64,000 nucleotides of DNA from the NCBI RefSeq assembly GCF_024137965.1, contig NZ_CP099975.1, positions 310,001-374,000 on the forward strand, read 5' to 3'. Below, one piece after another: positions 34,692 to 43,968 of this stretch. Each line of letters opens with the position of its first letter. The first letter of the stretch is position 1. This DNA is from Halomonas sp. Y3. GTDB taxonomy: Bacteria > Pseudomonadota > Gammaproteobacteria > Pseudomonadales > Halomonadaceae. A model generated the notes under the pieces. That model worked only from the letters and a program-made list of their open reading frames with translations. It had not been told where the DNA came from and searched no databases. Made by a program: the position numbers and the translations under genes.

Positions 34692-35690
34692 ATGTCAGTC
34701 AAGACGTCTGACCGTATGCTGCATGAAACCGTTTCCCATCAGGCCGTTGTCGACTCGCCCGACCCGCAGAGTCGGGTCAGGAGCGCCCCGCGCCCCGGCC
34801 AGGACCCTTACCCCACGCGCCTTGCCGAACCTCTCGACATGCCCTGGCTCAACCGCCGCGAAGAGGTGGTGAAGGGGCGCGCCGAGGAGGGCCCCCTGAG
34901 CCAGGCGCAGCTCGACGAGTTCGATCGTAAGGGCTTTCTCTTCGAGCCGAACTTTATCAGCGGCGAGGAGCTCGACGAGCTGCGCCGGGAGCTTGCCGCG
35001 CTGCTGGAGCGCGATGACTTCCGGGGGCGCGACTTCGCCATCACCGAGCCTTCCGGCAACGAGATCCGCTCGCTCTTCGCGGTGCACTTCCTCTCCGAGC
35101 GGCTCGGCCGGCTGGCTCGGGACGCGCGCCTGGTGGGGCGTGCCCGTCAGATCCTCGGCGGCGAGCCCTATGTGCACCAGTCGCGCATCAACTACAAGCC
35201 CGGCTTCGAGGGCAAGGGCTTCAACTGGCACTCCGACTTCGAGACCTGGCACGCCGAGGACGGCATGCCCGCCATGCATGCGGTGAGCGCCTCCATCGTG
35301 CTCACCGACAACCACCACTTCAACGGCCCCCTGATGCTGATTCCCGGTTCCCACCGGGTCTTCGTGCCCTGCCTGGGCGAGACACCGGATGGCAACCATC
35401 GCCAGTCGCTGAAGCAGCAGGAGCTCGGCGTGCCGAGCCGAGAGGCGCTCACTGCCCTGGTGGAGCGCCACGGTATCGAGGCGCCCACCGGGGCCGCCGG
35501 CGGCCTGCTGCTGTTCGACTGCAACGTGCTGCACGGCTCCAATGCCAATATGTCCCCGGACCCGCGCAGCAACGTCTTCTTCGTCTACAACCGGCGTGAC
35601 AACCGCTGCGTGGCGCCCTTCGCGGCGCGTCGGCGCCGCCCGGAGTTCCTGGCCCATGAGCCTGACGAGGCCTGGGCGCCGGCGGGCTGA
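34692..35690 (+). CDS. ectD: Ectoine 5-hydroxylase
   Basis: 332 residues, the length I recall for Halomonas EctD. It is a non-haem Fe(II)/2-oxoglutarate dioxygenase. The iron ligands are H180 and D182 in FNWHSDFETWHAEDGMP and H281 in VLHGSNANMSPDP. The EctD signature region also includes PYVHQSRINYKPGFEGKGF. It converts the compatible solute ectoine to 5-hydroxyectoine in the cytoplasm. The ATG at 34692 follows AGGAGGTG. It stands alone, with no ectABC genes next to it in the window, directly beside the ICE attachment site. It is the best marker that the host is a halophile. Confidence 0.94.
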   Translation: MSVKTSDRMLHETVSHQAVVDSPDPQSRVRSAPRPGQDPYPTRLAEPLDMPWLNRREEVVKGRAEEGPLSQAQLDEFDRKGFLFEPNFISGEELDELRRELAALLERDDFRGRDFAITEPSGNEIRSLFAVHFLSERLGRLARDARLVGRARQILGGEPYVHQSRINYKPGFEGKGFNWHSDFETWHAEDGMPAMHAVSASIVLTDNHHFNGPLMLIPGSHRVFVPCLGETPDGNHRQSLKQQELGVPSREALTALVERHGIEAPTGAAGGLLLFDCNVLHGSNANMSPDPRSNVFFVYNRRDNRCVAPFAARRRRPEFLAHEPDEAWAPAG

Positions 35691-35795
35691 GGCAATCTGC
35701 CCGGCCGCCGGAGGTGGTACGGGGCGCATGGTGCGGTAGACTGTGTGGCTTGTCGCCGAGATGCGGCACGCAAAACGAGAAGGAGAAGACCCGCC

Positions 35796-36461
35796 ATGCG
35801 CTTTGTTCCACGTTTTACCGATGGCCAGGAGTTTCCCCACGCGCTCGGCAAGATCGTCTGCGTCGGCCGCAACTATGCCGATCATGCCAGGGAGCTCGAC
35901 AATCCGGTGCCCAGCGAGCCGCTGCTGTTCATCAAGCCGGCCACCTGCGCCGTCCCGCTGGAGGAGCCCATCGACGCCCCCTTCACCCGGGGCGAGGTGC
36001 ACTACGAGACCGAGCTGGCGCTGCTGATCGGCGAGGAGCTCTCCCATGCCACCGCGGACGAGGCCGAGCGCGCCATCGTCGGCATCGGCCTGGGGCTGGA
36101 CCTGACCCTGCGCGACCTGCAGACCCGCCTCAAGGAGAAGGGGCACCCCTGGGAGACCTCCAAGGCCTTCGACGGTGCCTGTCCGCTGTCGGTCTTCCTG
36201 GCGCTCTCCCAGGTGCCCAACTGGAGCGCGCTGGCCTTCACCCTGGAGATCGACGGTGAGCCGCATCAGCGCGGCGAGGGCGCCGACATGCTCTTCTCCG
36301 TGCCGACCCTGGTGGCGGAGATGAGCCGCCACTTCACCCTGCAGCCGGGCGACGTGGTGCTGACCGGCACGCCGGCGGGCGTGGGGCCGTTGCCCCGCGG
36401 TGCCCAGCTGCACTTCACCCTGACCGGCGGACTCGAGGTCACCACCCGCGTGGTGGAGTAG
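35796..36461 (+). CDS. Fumarylacetoacetate hydrolase family protein (YcgM-like)
   Basis: 221 residues, short FAH-family form. Motifs are KIVCVGRNYADHARELDNP, EPLLFIKPATC, VHYETELALLIG (metal-binding Glu residues), LDLTLRDLQ, KGHPWETSKAFD and DVVLTGTPAGVGPL. Members act on acylpyruvates or oxaloacetate-like compounds and need Mg. The ATG at 35796 follows AAGGAG. It lies 105 bases after ectD and before a shared terminator with speA. Exact substrate unknown. Confidence 0.88.
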   Translation: MRFVPRFTDGQEFPHALGKIVCVGRNYADHARELDNPVPSEPLLFIKPATCAVPLEEPIDAPFTRGEVHYETELALLIGEELSHATADEAERAIVGIGLGLDLTLRDLQTRLKEKGHPWETSKAFDGACPLSVFLALSQVPNWSALAFTLEIDGEPHQRGEGADMLFSVPTLVAEMSRHFTLQPGDVVLTGTPAGVGPLPRGAQLHFTLTGGLEVTTRVVE

Positions 36462-36481
36462 CGCGCAGGCTCCGAATGCTA

Positions 36482-36506
36482 GACGCCCCGCTCGATGCGG
36501 GGCGTC
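36482..36506. terminator. Hairpin between convergent genes
   Basis: GACGCCCCG pairs with CGGGGCGTC across a 7-base loop. It lies between two converging genes (FAH family and speA) and may serve both; T-runs are weak. Confidence 0.55.
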
Positions 36507-36529
36507 TTGCGTTCAGGATGCCGGGCAGG

Positions 36530-38452
36530 CTACTCCAGGTAGGTGTAGCCGGAGAGCCCCTCCGAAAGGTCGTCGAGGAAGCGCTGCTGTTCGGCCTCCT
36601 CCAGGCCGCTGGCGGCCAGCTGCTCGGCCAGGTTGTTGCGCAGCACCTCGGCGTCGAAGTTGACGTAGCTGAGCACGTCGGCCACCCGGTCGCCCTGCTG
36701 GATATGGCTGAAGGTCCAGTTGCCCTGCTCGTCGAGCATTGCATCCACCGAGTCGGTGTCACCGAAGAGGTTGTGCAGGTCGCCGAGGATCTCCTGGTAG
36801 GCGCCCACCAGGAAAAAGCCCAGCAGCTGCTCGTCGCCCTCCTGCCACTCCGGCAGCGGGAGGGTGGTCTCCACCCCCTGGCCGTCCACGTAGCCGTCGA
36901 TGCGCCCGTCGCTGTCGCAGGTGATGTCCTGGATCACCCCGCGGCGTACCGGCTCCTGGTCGAGGCCGGTCAGGGGCAGCACCGGGAAGATCTGCTGGAT
37001 GCCCCAGACGTCGGGTACCGACTGGAACAGCGAGAAGTTGACGAACAGCTTGTCGGCGAGCTTCTCGGCCAGCTCGTCATCGATCTCCCGATGGACCCGG
37101 TTGCGGGTGTCCAGGCGCGCGCGCAGCCGAGCGCAGGCGGCGAAGTAGACCGCCTCGCCCTCGGCTCGGGCGGTGATGTTGGTGAGTCCCATCACGAAGC
37201 GCTCATGGAGGTCGCCCATGGCCTGCACCAGGTCGTGCCACGCCTCCACCAGGCCGCGCTGGTCGGGGGAGTTGCCCAGCAGCTCGTGGACACGCCACAG
37301 CTCGTCCACCTGGGGGTCGCCCTCGACCCGCCGCTCAGGGGCGGCGTCGCTGACTCGCTCCTCGCCGATCACGTTGGTGATCAACACCGCATGGTGGGCG
37401 GTCAGGGCCCGGCCGGACTCGCTGATCAGGTGGGGCTCCGGCAGGTCCTGCTCCCGACAGGCCAGGCGGAAGGCGTAGACCACGTTGCGGGCATACTCGA
37501 GCATGGAGTAGTTGGCCGAACAGAAGCTGCGCGAACGGGTGCCCTCGTAGTCGACCCCCAGGCCGCCGCCCACGTCCACGGTATCCACCGGCGCCCCCAG
37601 CTCCACCAGGCTCTGGTAGAAGCGGGCGCACTCGCGCAGGCCGCGCTGGATATCGCGAATATTGGCGATCTGGGAGCCCAGGTGAAAGTGCACCAGCTGC
37701 AGGCTGCCCAGGGCGTCGGCCTCGCGCAGCTGCTCCACCACGGCCAGGATCTGGCTGGCGGTGAGGCCGAACTTGGACTTCTCGCCGCCGGTGTTCTGCC
37801 AGCGCCCGCGGCCCACGCTGGCCAGGCGGGCGCGCAGGCCGATGCGCGGCTTGACGCCGAGCTCGGCGGCCTCCTCGAGGATCAGCGGCAGCTCCGAGAG
37901 CTTCTCCACCACCAGGTAGACCCGGTGGCCGAGCTTCTCGCCCATCAGCGCCAGGCGCACGTACTCGCGGTCCTTGTAGCCGTTGCAGACGATCAGCGAG
38001 GGGCCGTCGCCGGAGAGCGCCAGCACGGCGAGCAGCTCCGGCTTGCTGCCGGCCTCCAGGCCCACCCGGTCGCGGCCGCGCTCGGGGGTGGCCAGGATCT
38101 CCTCCACCACGCGGCGCTGCTGGTTGACCTTGATGGGGTAGACCGCCGTATAGCCGCCGCCGAACTCCTCTTCCGCCATGGCGGTGTCGAAGGCGGCGCA
38201 GAGCTGCTCGACCCGGTCGTGGAGAATGTCGATGAAGCGCACCAGCACCGGCAGGCGCAGGCCGGCACGCTTGAGGTCGGCCACCAGGTCGTCCAGCGGC
38301 AGGGCGGGGCCCTCGATCTCGCTGCCCAGGGGGCGCACCAGGGCGTGCCCGGAGTCGTCCACGTCGTAGTAGCCGCTGCCCCACTGGTCGATGTTCCAGA
38401 TGCGCCGCGCGCGCTTGGCGGGACTGCCGGCACTGGCCATGGAGAGACTCAT
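36530..38452 (-). CDS. speA: Biosynthetic arginine decarboxylase
   Basis: 640 residues, the usual size of SpeA. RRIWNIDQWGSGYYDVDDSG opens the protein, AVYPIKVNQQRRVVEEIL holds the PLP lysine, and VDVGGGLGVDYEGTRS and HLISESGRALTAHHAVLITN are the PLP phosphate and substrate regions. It decarboxylates arginine to agmatine for polyamine synthesis. The start overlaps the end of thrB by four bases. An ATG four codons further in is also possible. Codon use is normal for this GC-rich host. Confidence 0.95.
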   Translation of the reverse strand: MSLSMASAGSPAKRARRIWNIDQWGSGYYDVDDSGHALVRPLGSEIEGPALPLDDLVADLKRAGLRLPVLVRFIDILHDRVEQLCAAFDTAMAEEEFGGGYTAVYPIKVNQQRRVVEEILATPERGRDRVGLEAGSKPELLAVLALSGDGPSLIVCNGYKDREYVRLALMGEKLGHRVYLVVEKLSELPLILEEAAELGVKPRIGLRARLASVGRGRWQNTGGEKSKFGLTASQILAVVEQLREADALGSLQLVHFHLGSQIANIRDIQRGLRECARFYQSLVELGAPVDTVDVGGGLGVDYEGTRSRSFCSANYSMLEYARNVVYAFRLACREQDLPEPHLISESGRALTAHHAVLITNVIGEERVSDAAPERRVEGDPQVDELWRVHELLGNSPDQRGLVEAWHDLVQAMGDLHERFVMGLTNITARAEGEAVYFAACARLRARLDTRNRVHREIDDELAEKLADKLFVNFSLFQSVPDVWGIQQIFPVLPLTGLDQEPVRRGVIQDITCDSDGRIDGYVDGQGVETTLPLPEWQEGDEQLLGFFLVGAYQEILGDLHNLFGDTDSVDAMLDEQGNWTFSHIQQGDRVADVLSYVNFDAEVLRNNLAEQLAASGLEEAEQQRFLDDLSEGLSGYTYLE

Positions 38453-39408
38453 GCATTCACCTCCGGAAGGGGTAGGGCGCCGTGTTCGAGGCGTGCCCTG
38501 AGAATGGTGCGGAACTGCTCGGGATCATGGGGCGTGAGGTCGTGGGCCGGCGGGTCCACGTAGACCACCAGAAGCCGCGAGAGCCAGTAGCGCAGGGCGG
38601 TCATGCGCAGCATCATCGGCCATACCTGGCGCTCGGCGTCGGTCAGGGGGCGGCGCGCCTGGTAGGCGGTGAGGATGGCGTCGTGGCGCTCGGCGTTCAG
38701 GCGGCCGTCGGGTTCGGTGGCCCAGTCGTTGATGACGATGGCCAGGTCGAACAGCAGATCACCGGTGCAGCCGTTGTAGAAGTCGATGATACCGCCGAGC
38801 CGGTCACCCTCGTAGAGGGTGTTGTCGCGGAAGAGGTCGCCGTGCAGGGTGCCCTGGGGCAGCTCGAGGCTGCCGCCGAAGACCTCCTGGTAGATCTCCA
38901 CCTCGTCCTTCATCAGGGTCTGGTCCTGCGGTGAGAGGTAGACCAGCACCTTGTGGTGCATCGGCAGCAGCCAGTTGATATCCCGGGGGTTGGGGCGGTG
39001 TCCGGGGAAGTGCTTCGAGACCTTGTGCATATGGCCCAGGGCGTCGCCCAGGGCGCGACACTGGGCCAGGTTGGGATCCCTGGGGTGCCGGCCCGGCAGG
39101 CGCGGGAAGAGCAGCGCCGGCTTGCCCGCCAGGCGGTGCAGCGCCACGCCTTCACGGTCGTGCAGCGGCCCGGGCACCGGCAGGCGGTGCTCCTCGAGGT
39201 AGTCGAGCAGGTCGACGAAGAAGGGCAGCTCGCCGAACTCGCCCTGCTCGAACAGCGTCAGCACCAGGGCGCGCTGGTCGGTGGTGACGAAGAAGGTGCT
39301 GTTCTCGGTGCCGGCGGGCACCCCTTCCAGGGAGACCAGCGAGCCAGCGTCGAAGCGTGCCAGAAAGTCCGCGACCTGGGTCTCGGTAAGCGGTGTGAAT
39401 ACGGCCAT
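38449..39408 (-). CDS. thrB: Homoserine kinase (Pseudomonas-type ThrB)
   Basis: 319 residues of the aminoglycoside-phosphotransferase-like kinase fold. MAVFTPLTETQVADFLARF starts it, GTENSTFFV follows, and the catalytic loop is LPQGTLHGDLFRDN with GGIIDFYNGCTGDLLFDLA (metal-binding Asp). It phosphorylates homoserine in threonine synthesis. Homoserine kinase is favoured over a stress kinase because thrB lies beside a DUF2782 gene and polA in Pseudomonas too. The ATG at 39408 has GAGAGA upstream; a longer start adds eight residues. Confidence 0.88.
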   Translation of the reverse strand: MAVFTPLTETQVADFLARFDAGSLVSLEGVPAGTENSTFFVTTDQRALVLTLFEQGEFGELPFFVDLLDYLEEHRLPVPGPLHDREGVALHRLAGKPALLFPRLPGRHPRDPNLAQCRALGDALGHMHKVSKHFPGHRPNPRDINWLLPMHHKVLVYLSPQDQTLMKDEVEIYQEVFGGSLELPQGTLHGDLFRDNTLYEGDRLGGIIDFYNGCTGDLLFDLAIVINDWATEPDGRLNAERHDAILTAYQARRPLTDAERQVWPMMLRMTALRYWLSRLLVVYVDPPAHDLTPHDPEQFRTILRARLEHGALPLPEVNA

Positions 39409-39522
39409 GTGTCTCTCACCCGGGAATGCCAAGCCGCCTATTGTAGCGACTTGACAGTGCGATGCACGCGTCCGGATTCGGGGCAGGGCGATTGATGAGG
39501 ATCGAGGGCCCGGGGTGCTGGC

Positions 39523-39807
39523 TCAGAAGGTCCGCAGGATCCACTGGGGCACGGCGATACGGTCGCCTTCCTGGCGCTCGAAGTTGCCGTCGCCGTCGTG
39601 GTCGACCAGGTAGTAGGCGGGGCCACGGGAGGGGCGGATCTCGATGGCATAGAGCTCGCCGTTGATGCGGTACTCGCGGATGGTGCGATCCTCCTCCTGG
39701 CGGATGGTGATATCCGGTTCCAGGTCGGCGGAGGACTGGGCCAGGGCGGGGCCAGTGGCGACCAGGGCAAGCCCCAGCAGCAGGGCGGTCAGGGTGCGGC
39801 GTGGCAT
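39523..39807 (-). CDS. DUF2782 family exported protein
   Basis: 94 residues with a signal peptide (MPRRTLTALLLGLALVATGP, then ALAQ) and a small domain holding EPDITIRQEEDRTIREYRI, GELYAIEIRPSRGPAYYLVD and VPQWILRTF. The Asp-rich DHDGDGNFE loop resembles a Ca-binding loop. It probably sits in the periplasm. The ATG at 39807 is followed directly by the signal peptide, while upstream starts give unrelated residues. It lies between thrB and polA, as in Pseudomonas. Function unknown. Confidence 0.85.
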   Translation of the reverse strand: MPRRTLTALLLGLALVATGPALAQSSADLEPDITIRQEEDRTIREYRINGELYAIEIRPSRGPAYYLVDHDGDGNFERQEGDRIAVPQWILRTF

Positions 39808-39965
39808 GATGGCCTCCAGGCTGCCTATGGCAGGGTCGATGGGGATATCCGCAGTGTAAGGCGGCGGGCCGCTCCTTGCCCACTGCCGCGGCAAAACCCG
39901 TCGGCAATGCGTATCATGGATGACCAGAATCACGCTTCCCCGCACCTTCCGGGTGCCCAGACCCA

Positions 39966-42743
39966 ATGGATGCCCCCATGGCCGATACTCCCATCGTACT
40001 CGTCGACGGTTCCTCCTATCTCTACCGCGCCTTCCATGCCCTCCCGCCGCTGACCACCTCCAAGGGCCAGCCTACCGGGGCCATCAAGGGTGTGCTCAAC
40101 ATGCTCAAGCGGCTGATCAAGGACTATCCGGACAGCCCCATGGCGGTGGTCTTCGACGCGCCGGGCAAGACCTTCCGCGACGAGCTTTTCGAGGAGTACA
40201 AGTCCCACCGGCCCCCCATGCCCGACGACCTGCGCTCCCAGGTGGCGCCGCTGCACGCCTGCGTGAAGGCGCTGGGCCTGCCGCTGCTCTGCATCGAGGG
40301 GGTGGAGGCCGACGACGTCATCGGCACCCTGGCCCGCCAGGCCACCGAGGCGGGGCGTGACGCCGTGATCTCCACCGGCGACAAGGACATGGCCCAGCTG
40401 GTCAACGAGCACATCACCCTAGTCAACACCATGAAGGACGAGACCCTGGACGTCGAGGGCGTGAAGGGGAAGTTCGGGCTGCCGCCCGAGCTGATCATCG
40501 ACTTCCTGGCGCTGATGGGCGACAAGGTGGATAACATTCCCGGTGTGCCCGGCGTCGGGGAGAAGACGGCGCTTGGCCTGCTGCAGGGCATGGGGGGCGG
40601 CCTCGAGGCGATCTACGCCGATCTGGAGCGGGTCAAGACGCTGGAGTTCCGCGGTGCCAAGACGCTGCCGAAGAAGCTCGAGGCGCATCGCGACCAGGCG
40701 TTTCTCTCGTATCGGCTGGCCACCATCAAGACCGACTGCGAGCTGCCGGTGGGCCTCGACGACCTCGATATCGCTCACCCGGATCGCGAGGCGCTCCTCG
40801 AGCTCTACCGCGAGTTCGAGTTCAAGGCCTGGCTTGCCGAACTCCTGGAGGGCAGGGACGAAGGGGTGGATGACGTGGCCGGGGGCAGTGCGGCCACGGA
40901 GGCCGTCGAGGAGGCACCAGGCGCCGGCAGCCCTCCCCGCGAGGACCAGGTGATCCTCGACCAGGAGGCGCTGGATGCCTGGCTCGAACGCCTTCAGGCG
41001 GCCGAGGCCTTCTGCTTCGATCTGGAGACCACCAGCCTCGACTACATGGAGGCCCGGATCGTCGGCGTGGGGCTTTCCCTCGAGCCGGGGGAGGCGGCCT
41101 ATATCCCGCTCGCCCACGACTACCTGGACGCTCCCGATCAGCTCGACCGCGACACCGTGCTGGCTGCCCTCAAGCCGCTGCTGGAGGATGCCGACAAGAC
41201 CAAGATCGGCCAGAACCTCAAGTACGACATCTCGGTGCTGGCGAGCCACGGCATCGCGGTGGCCGGCCCCCTGGAGGACACCATGCTGGAGTCCTATGTG
41301 CTGGACTCCACCGCCACCCGCCACGACATGGACTCCCTGGCGCTCAAGTACCTGGGCGAGAAGACCGTCTCCTTCGAGGAGATCGCCGGCAAGGGGGCCA
41401 AGCGGCTCACCTTCAACCAGATCGCACTCGAGCAGGCGGCCCCCTACGCCTGTGAGGACGTCGACATCACCCTGCGCCTGCACGGCGAGCTGCGCCCGCG
41501 GTTGGCCAAGGAGGGGCGCCTGGTCGAGGTGCTGGAAGAGATCGAGCTGCCCCTGGTGCCGGTGCTGTCGCGCATGGAGCGCACCGGCGTGGCCCTGGAC
41601 CCGGCTCGCCTCCACGACCAGAGCCGGGAGCTGGAGGTAAGGATCGGCGAGCTGGAGGCCCGCGCCCATGAGCTTGCCGGGCGCGAGTTCAACCTGGGCT
41701 CCCCCAAGCAGCTCGGCCAGATCCTCTTCGAGGAGCAGGGCATTCCGGTGCTCAAGAAGACCCCCAAGGGGGCCCCCTCCACCGCGGAGGCCGTGCTCGA
41801 GGAGCTGGCGCTGGACTACCCCCTGCCCAAGGTGATCATGGAGCACCGGGGGCTCGCCAAGCTCAAGTCCACCTACACCGACAAGCTGCCGCGGCTGGTC
41901 AACAAGGCCACCGGCAGGCTGCACACCAGCTACCACCAGGCGGTCACCGCCACAGGACGCCTCTCCTCCTCCGATCCCAACCTGCAGAACATCCCGATCC
42001 GCACCGAGGAGGGGCGCAAGATCCGCCAGGCCTTTATTGCCCGGCCGGGCTACCGCATCGTCGCCGCCGACTACTCCCAGATCGAGCTGCGCATCATGGC
42101 GCACCTCTCCGAGGACAGGGGGCTGCTCGACGCCTTCGCCGAGAGACAGGACATCCACGCCGCTACCGCGGCGGAGGTGTTCGGCGTGCCCCTGGAGAAG
42201 GTGTCCCCTGACCAGCGGCGCAGCGCCAAGGCGATCAACTTCGGGCTGATCTACGGCATGAGCGCCTGGGGCCTGGGCCGCCAGCTGCATATCGAGCGCA
42301 ACCAGGCCCAGACCTGGATCGAGCGCTACTTCGACCGCTACCCCGGGGTGGCCCGCTACATGGAGCGCATCCGCGCCCAGGCCGCCGAGGATGGCTTCGT
42401 CGAGACGGTGTTCGGACGGCGTCTCTACCTGCCGGAGATCCACTCCCAGAACCGCGCCCGCCGCCAGGGAGCCGAGCGCACGGCGATCAACGCCCCCATG
42501 CAGGGCACCGCGGCGGACATCATCAAGCGGGCCATGATCGACGTCGACGCCTGGCTGCAGGCCGGCGAGATGGACGCCTGGATGGTGATGCAGGTCCACG
42601 ACGAACTGGTCTTCGAGGTGGCGGAAGCCCAGGTGGAGGCCTTCATCGAGCAGGTGAAGGAGCGCATGCAGGGCGCCGCCGAGCTCAGCGTGCCGCTGAT
42701 CGTCGAGGCGGAGAGTGGGGCGAACTGGGACGAGGCCCACTGA
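39966..42743 (+). CDS. polA: DNA polymerase I
   Basis: 925 residues with all three domains. The 5'-3' exonuclease (about 1-290) has [17 protein letters not shown] and [18 protein letters not shown]. The 3'-5' exonuclease (about 325-515) keeps FDLETTSLD and [12 protein letters not shown], so proofreading should be active. The polymerase domain has [39 protein letters not shown] and [10 protein letters not shown]. It works in lagging-strand maturation and repair. The start is either 39966 or the ATG at 39978; neither has a strong ribosome site. Confidence 0.96.
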   Translation: MDAPMADTPIVLVDGSSYLYRAFHALPPLTTSKGQPTGAIKGVLNMLKRLIKDYPDSPMAVVFDAPGKTFRDELFEEYKSHRPPMPDDLRSQVAPLHACVKALGLPLLCIEGVEADDVIGTLARQATEAGRDAVISTGDKDMAQLVNEHITLVNTMKDETLDVEGVKGKFGLPPELIIDFLALMGDKVDNIPGVPGVGEKTALGLLQGMGGGLEAIYADLERVKTLEFRGAKTLPKKLEAHRDQAFLSYRLATIKTDCELPVGLDDLDIAHPDREALLELYREFEFKAWLAELLEGRDEGVDDVAGGSAATEAVEEAPGAGSPPREDQVILDQEALDAWLERLQAAEAFCFDLETTSLDYMEARIVGVGLSLEPGEAAYIPLAHDYLDAPDQLDRDTVLAALKPLLEDADKTKIGQNLKYDISVLASHGIAVAGPLEDTMLESYVLDSTATRHDMDSLALKYLGEKTVSFEEIAGKGAKRLTFNQIALEQAAPYACEDVDITLRLHGELRPRLAKEGRLVEVLEEIELPLVPVLSRMERTGVALDPARLHDQSRELEVRIGELEARAHELAGREFNLGSPKQLGQILFEEQGIPVLKKTPKGAPSTAEAVLEELALDYPLPKVIMEHRGLAKLKSTYTDKLPRLVNKATGRLHTSYHQAVTATGRLSSSDPNLQNIPIRTEEGRKIRQAFIARPGYRIVAADYSQIELRIMAHLSEDRGLLDAFAERQDIHAATAAEVFGVPLEKVSPDQRRSAKAINFGLIYGMSAWGLGRQLHIERNQAQTWIERYFDRYPGVARYMERIRAQAAEDGFVETVFGRRLYLPEIHSQNRARRQGAERTAINAPMQGTAADIIKRAMIDVDAWLQAGEMDAWMVMQVHDELVFEVAEAQVEAFIEQVKERMQGAAELSVPLIVEAESGANWDEAH

Positions 42744-42835
42744 CTCTCCCTCATAACACAAATCTCTCCTTTTCCTATCTACTGAGTGGAATCCATAGTA
42801 AGAACGCCACCGTCCTGTCTACTGGCTGAAAGCCG

Positions 42836-42875
42836 AAACAGGAACGCCACCGCAGCTGCGGTGGCGTTCCTGTTT
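42836..42875. terminator. Perfect 40-base palindrome between polA and the iron transporter
   Basis: A 20-base arm (42,836-42,855) is followed directly by its exact complement (42,856-42,875), with AAA at the left and TTT at the right. It lies between two converging genes and should terminate both. Part of the arm (GAACGCCACCG) is repeated at 42,802-42,812. Confidence 0.8.
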
Positions 42876-42894
42876 GCGCGGTAGGTGCCGCTGG

Positions 42895-43968
42895 CTAGTC
42901 CCTGAGCACCGTGGCGGTGCGCTGGGGCTCCAGGCTGACCTGCTCGCCCACCTTCCACAGGCTGTGGCTGGGGGTGATGGCGCAGAACTGCTGGCCGTGC
43001 TGCTCCAGCAGGTAGAAGCAGTCGTGGCCGCGGAACTCGCGCTCCACGATGGTGGCGCCCTGGCCCTCGGGGGCCGAGGAGAGGGAGAGGTATTCCGGGC
43101 GCAGCGAGAGGCGTACCGGGCCGCGGCGGTGGCTGTCGATGGCCACCGGGCCGAGGGCGGTGCGGGCGATCTCGCCGTCGGCCTCGCCCTCCAGCAGGTT
43201 GGTGTGGCCCAGGAACTCCGCCACGAAGGAGGTGGCCGGTGCCTGATAGATACGCTCGGGGCGGTCCACCTGGATCAGCTGGCCATAGTGCATCACCCCC
43301 ACCTTGTCGGCGAAGGAGAGCGCCTCTGCCTGGTCATGGGTGACCAGGATCACCGAGGTGCCGGCGGCCTTGAAGAGGCGGCGCACCTCCTTGCGGGTCG
43401 ACTCGCGCAGGGCGGCGTCCAGGTTGGAGAAGGGCTCGTCGAGCAGCACCAGCTCGGGTTCGGCGGCGAGCGTGCGGGCCAGGGCCACGCGCTGCTGCTG
43501 GCCGCCGGAGAGCTGATCGGGCATGCGGGCGGCAAGGTCCGCCAGGCCCACCAGGTCGAGCCACTCCCGGGCGCGGGCCGCGCGCTTGGCCTTGGGCACA
43601 TGGCGCATGGCGAAGGCGACGTTCTCGCCCAGACTCATGTGCGGGAAGAGGGCGTAGTCCTGGAAGACGATGCCGATGCGGCGCTGCTGGGGCGGCAGGC
43701 GGGTCACGTCCTGGCCGCGCAGCATGATCTCGCCCGCATCGGGGCGCTCGAAGCCGGCGATCATGCGCAGGGTAGTGGTCTTGCCGCAGCCGCTGGGCCC
43801 GAGCAGGGCGAGGATCTCGCCGTTGTCCAGGGAGAAGCTCACGTCCTCCACCGCCAGCGGATCCTGGTGGCGATAGCGCTTGTGCAGCCCGCCCACCGAG
43901 AGCAGGGGTTCCGGCAGCCGGGTCGGCACGCCCTGGGGGGCGGCCTTGAGGTTGAGGTTGGACATCAT
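42895..43968 (-). CDS. fbpC: Iron(III) ABC transporter ATP-binding protein
   Basis: 357 residues. Walker A is GPSGCGKTT, the signature LSGGQQQRVALARTL, Walker B LVLLDEPFSNLD, and the switch His is in ILVTHDQAEAL. A C-terminal regulatory domain follows (LSLRPEYLSL, GHDCFYLLEQHGQQF). The ATG at 43968 overlaps the fbpB stop by four bases and has GGAGGG upstream. It powers ferric iron import through the permease encoded just upstream. Naming rests on the FbpA and FbpB neighbours. Confidence 0.9.
   Translation of the reverse strand: MMSNLNLKAAPQGVPTRLPEPLLSVGGLHKRYRHQDPLAVEDVSFSLDNGEILALLGPSGCGKTTTLRMIAGFERPDAGEIMLRGQDVTRLPPQQRRIGIVFQDYALFPHMSLGENVAFAMRHVPKAKRAARAREWLDLVGLADLAARMPDQLSGGQQQRVALARTLAAEPELVLLDEPFSNLDAALRESTRKEVRRLFKAAGTSVILVTHDQAEALSFADKVGVMHYGQLIQVDRPERIYQAPATSFVAEFLGHTNLLEGEADGEIARTALGPVAIDSHRRGPVRLSLRPEYLSLSSAPEGQGATIVEREFRGHDCFYLLEQHGQQFCAITPSHSLWKVGEQVSLEPQRTATVLRD

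Noticed and set aside
36476..38563. A long open frame on the plus strand antisense to speA
   Set aside because: No motif or ribosome site; its composition mirrors speA codon use.
40419..42761. A long open frame antisense to polA
   Set aside because: It is a composition effect of the GC-rich polA gene; the predicted product has no recognisable domain.
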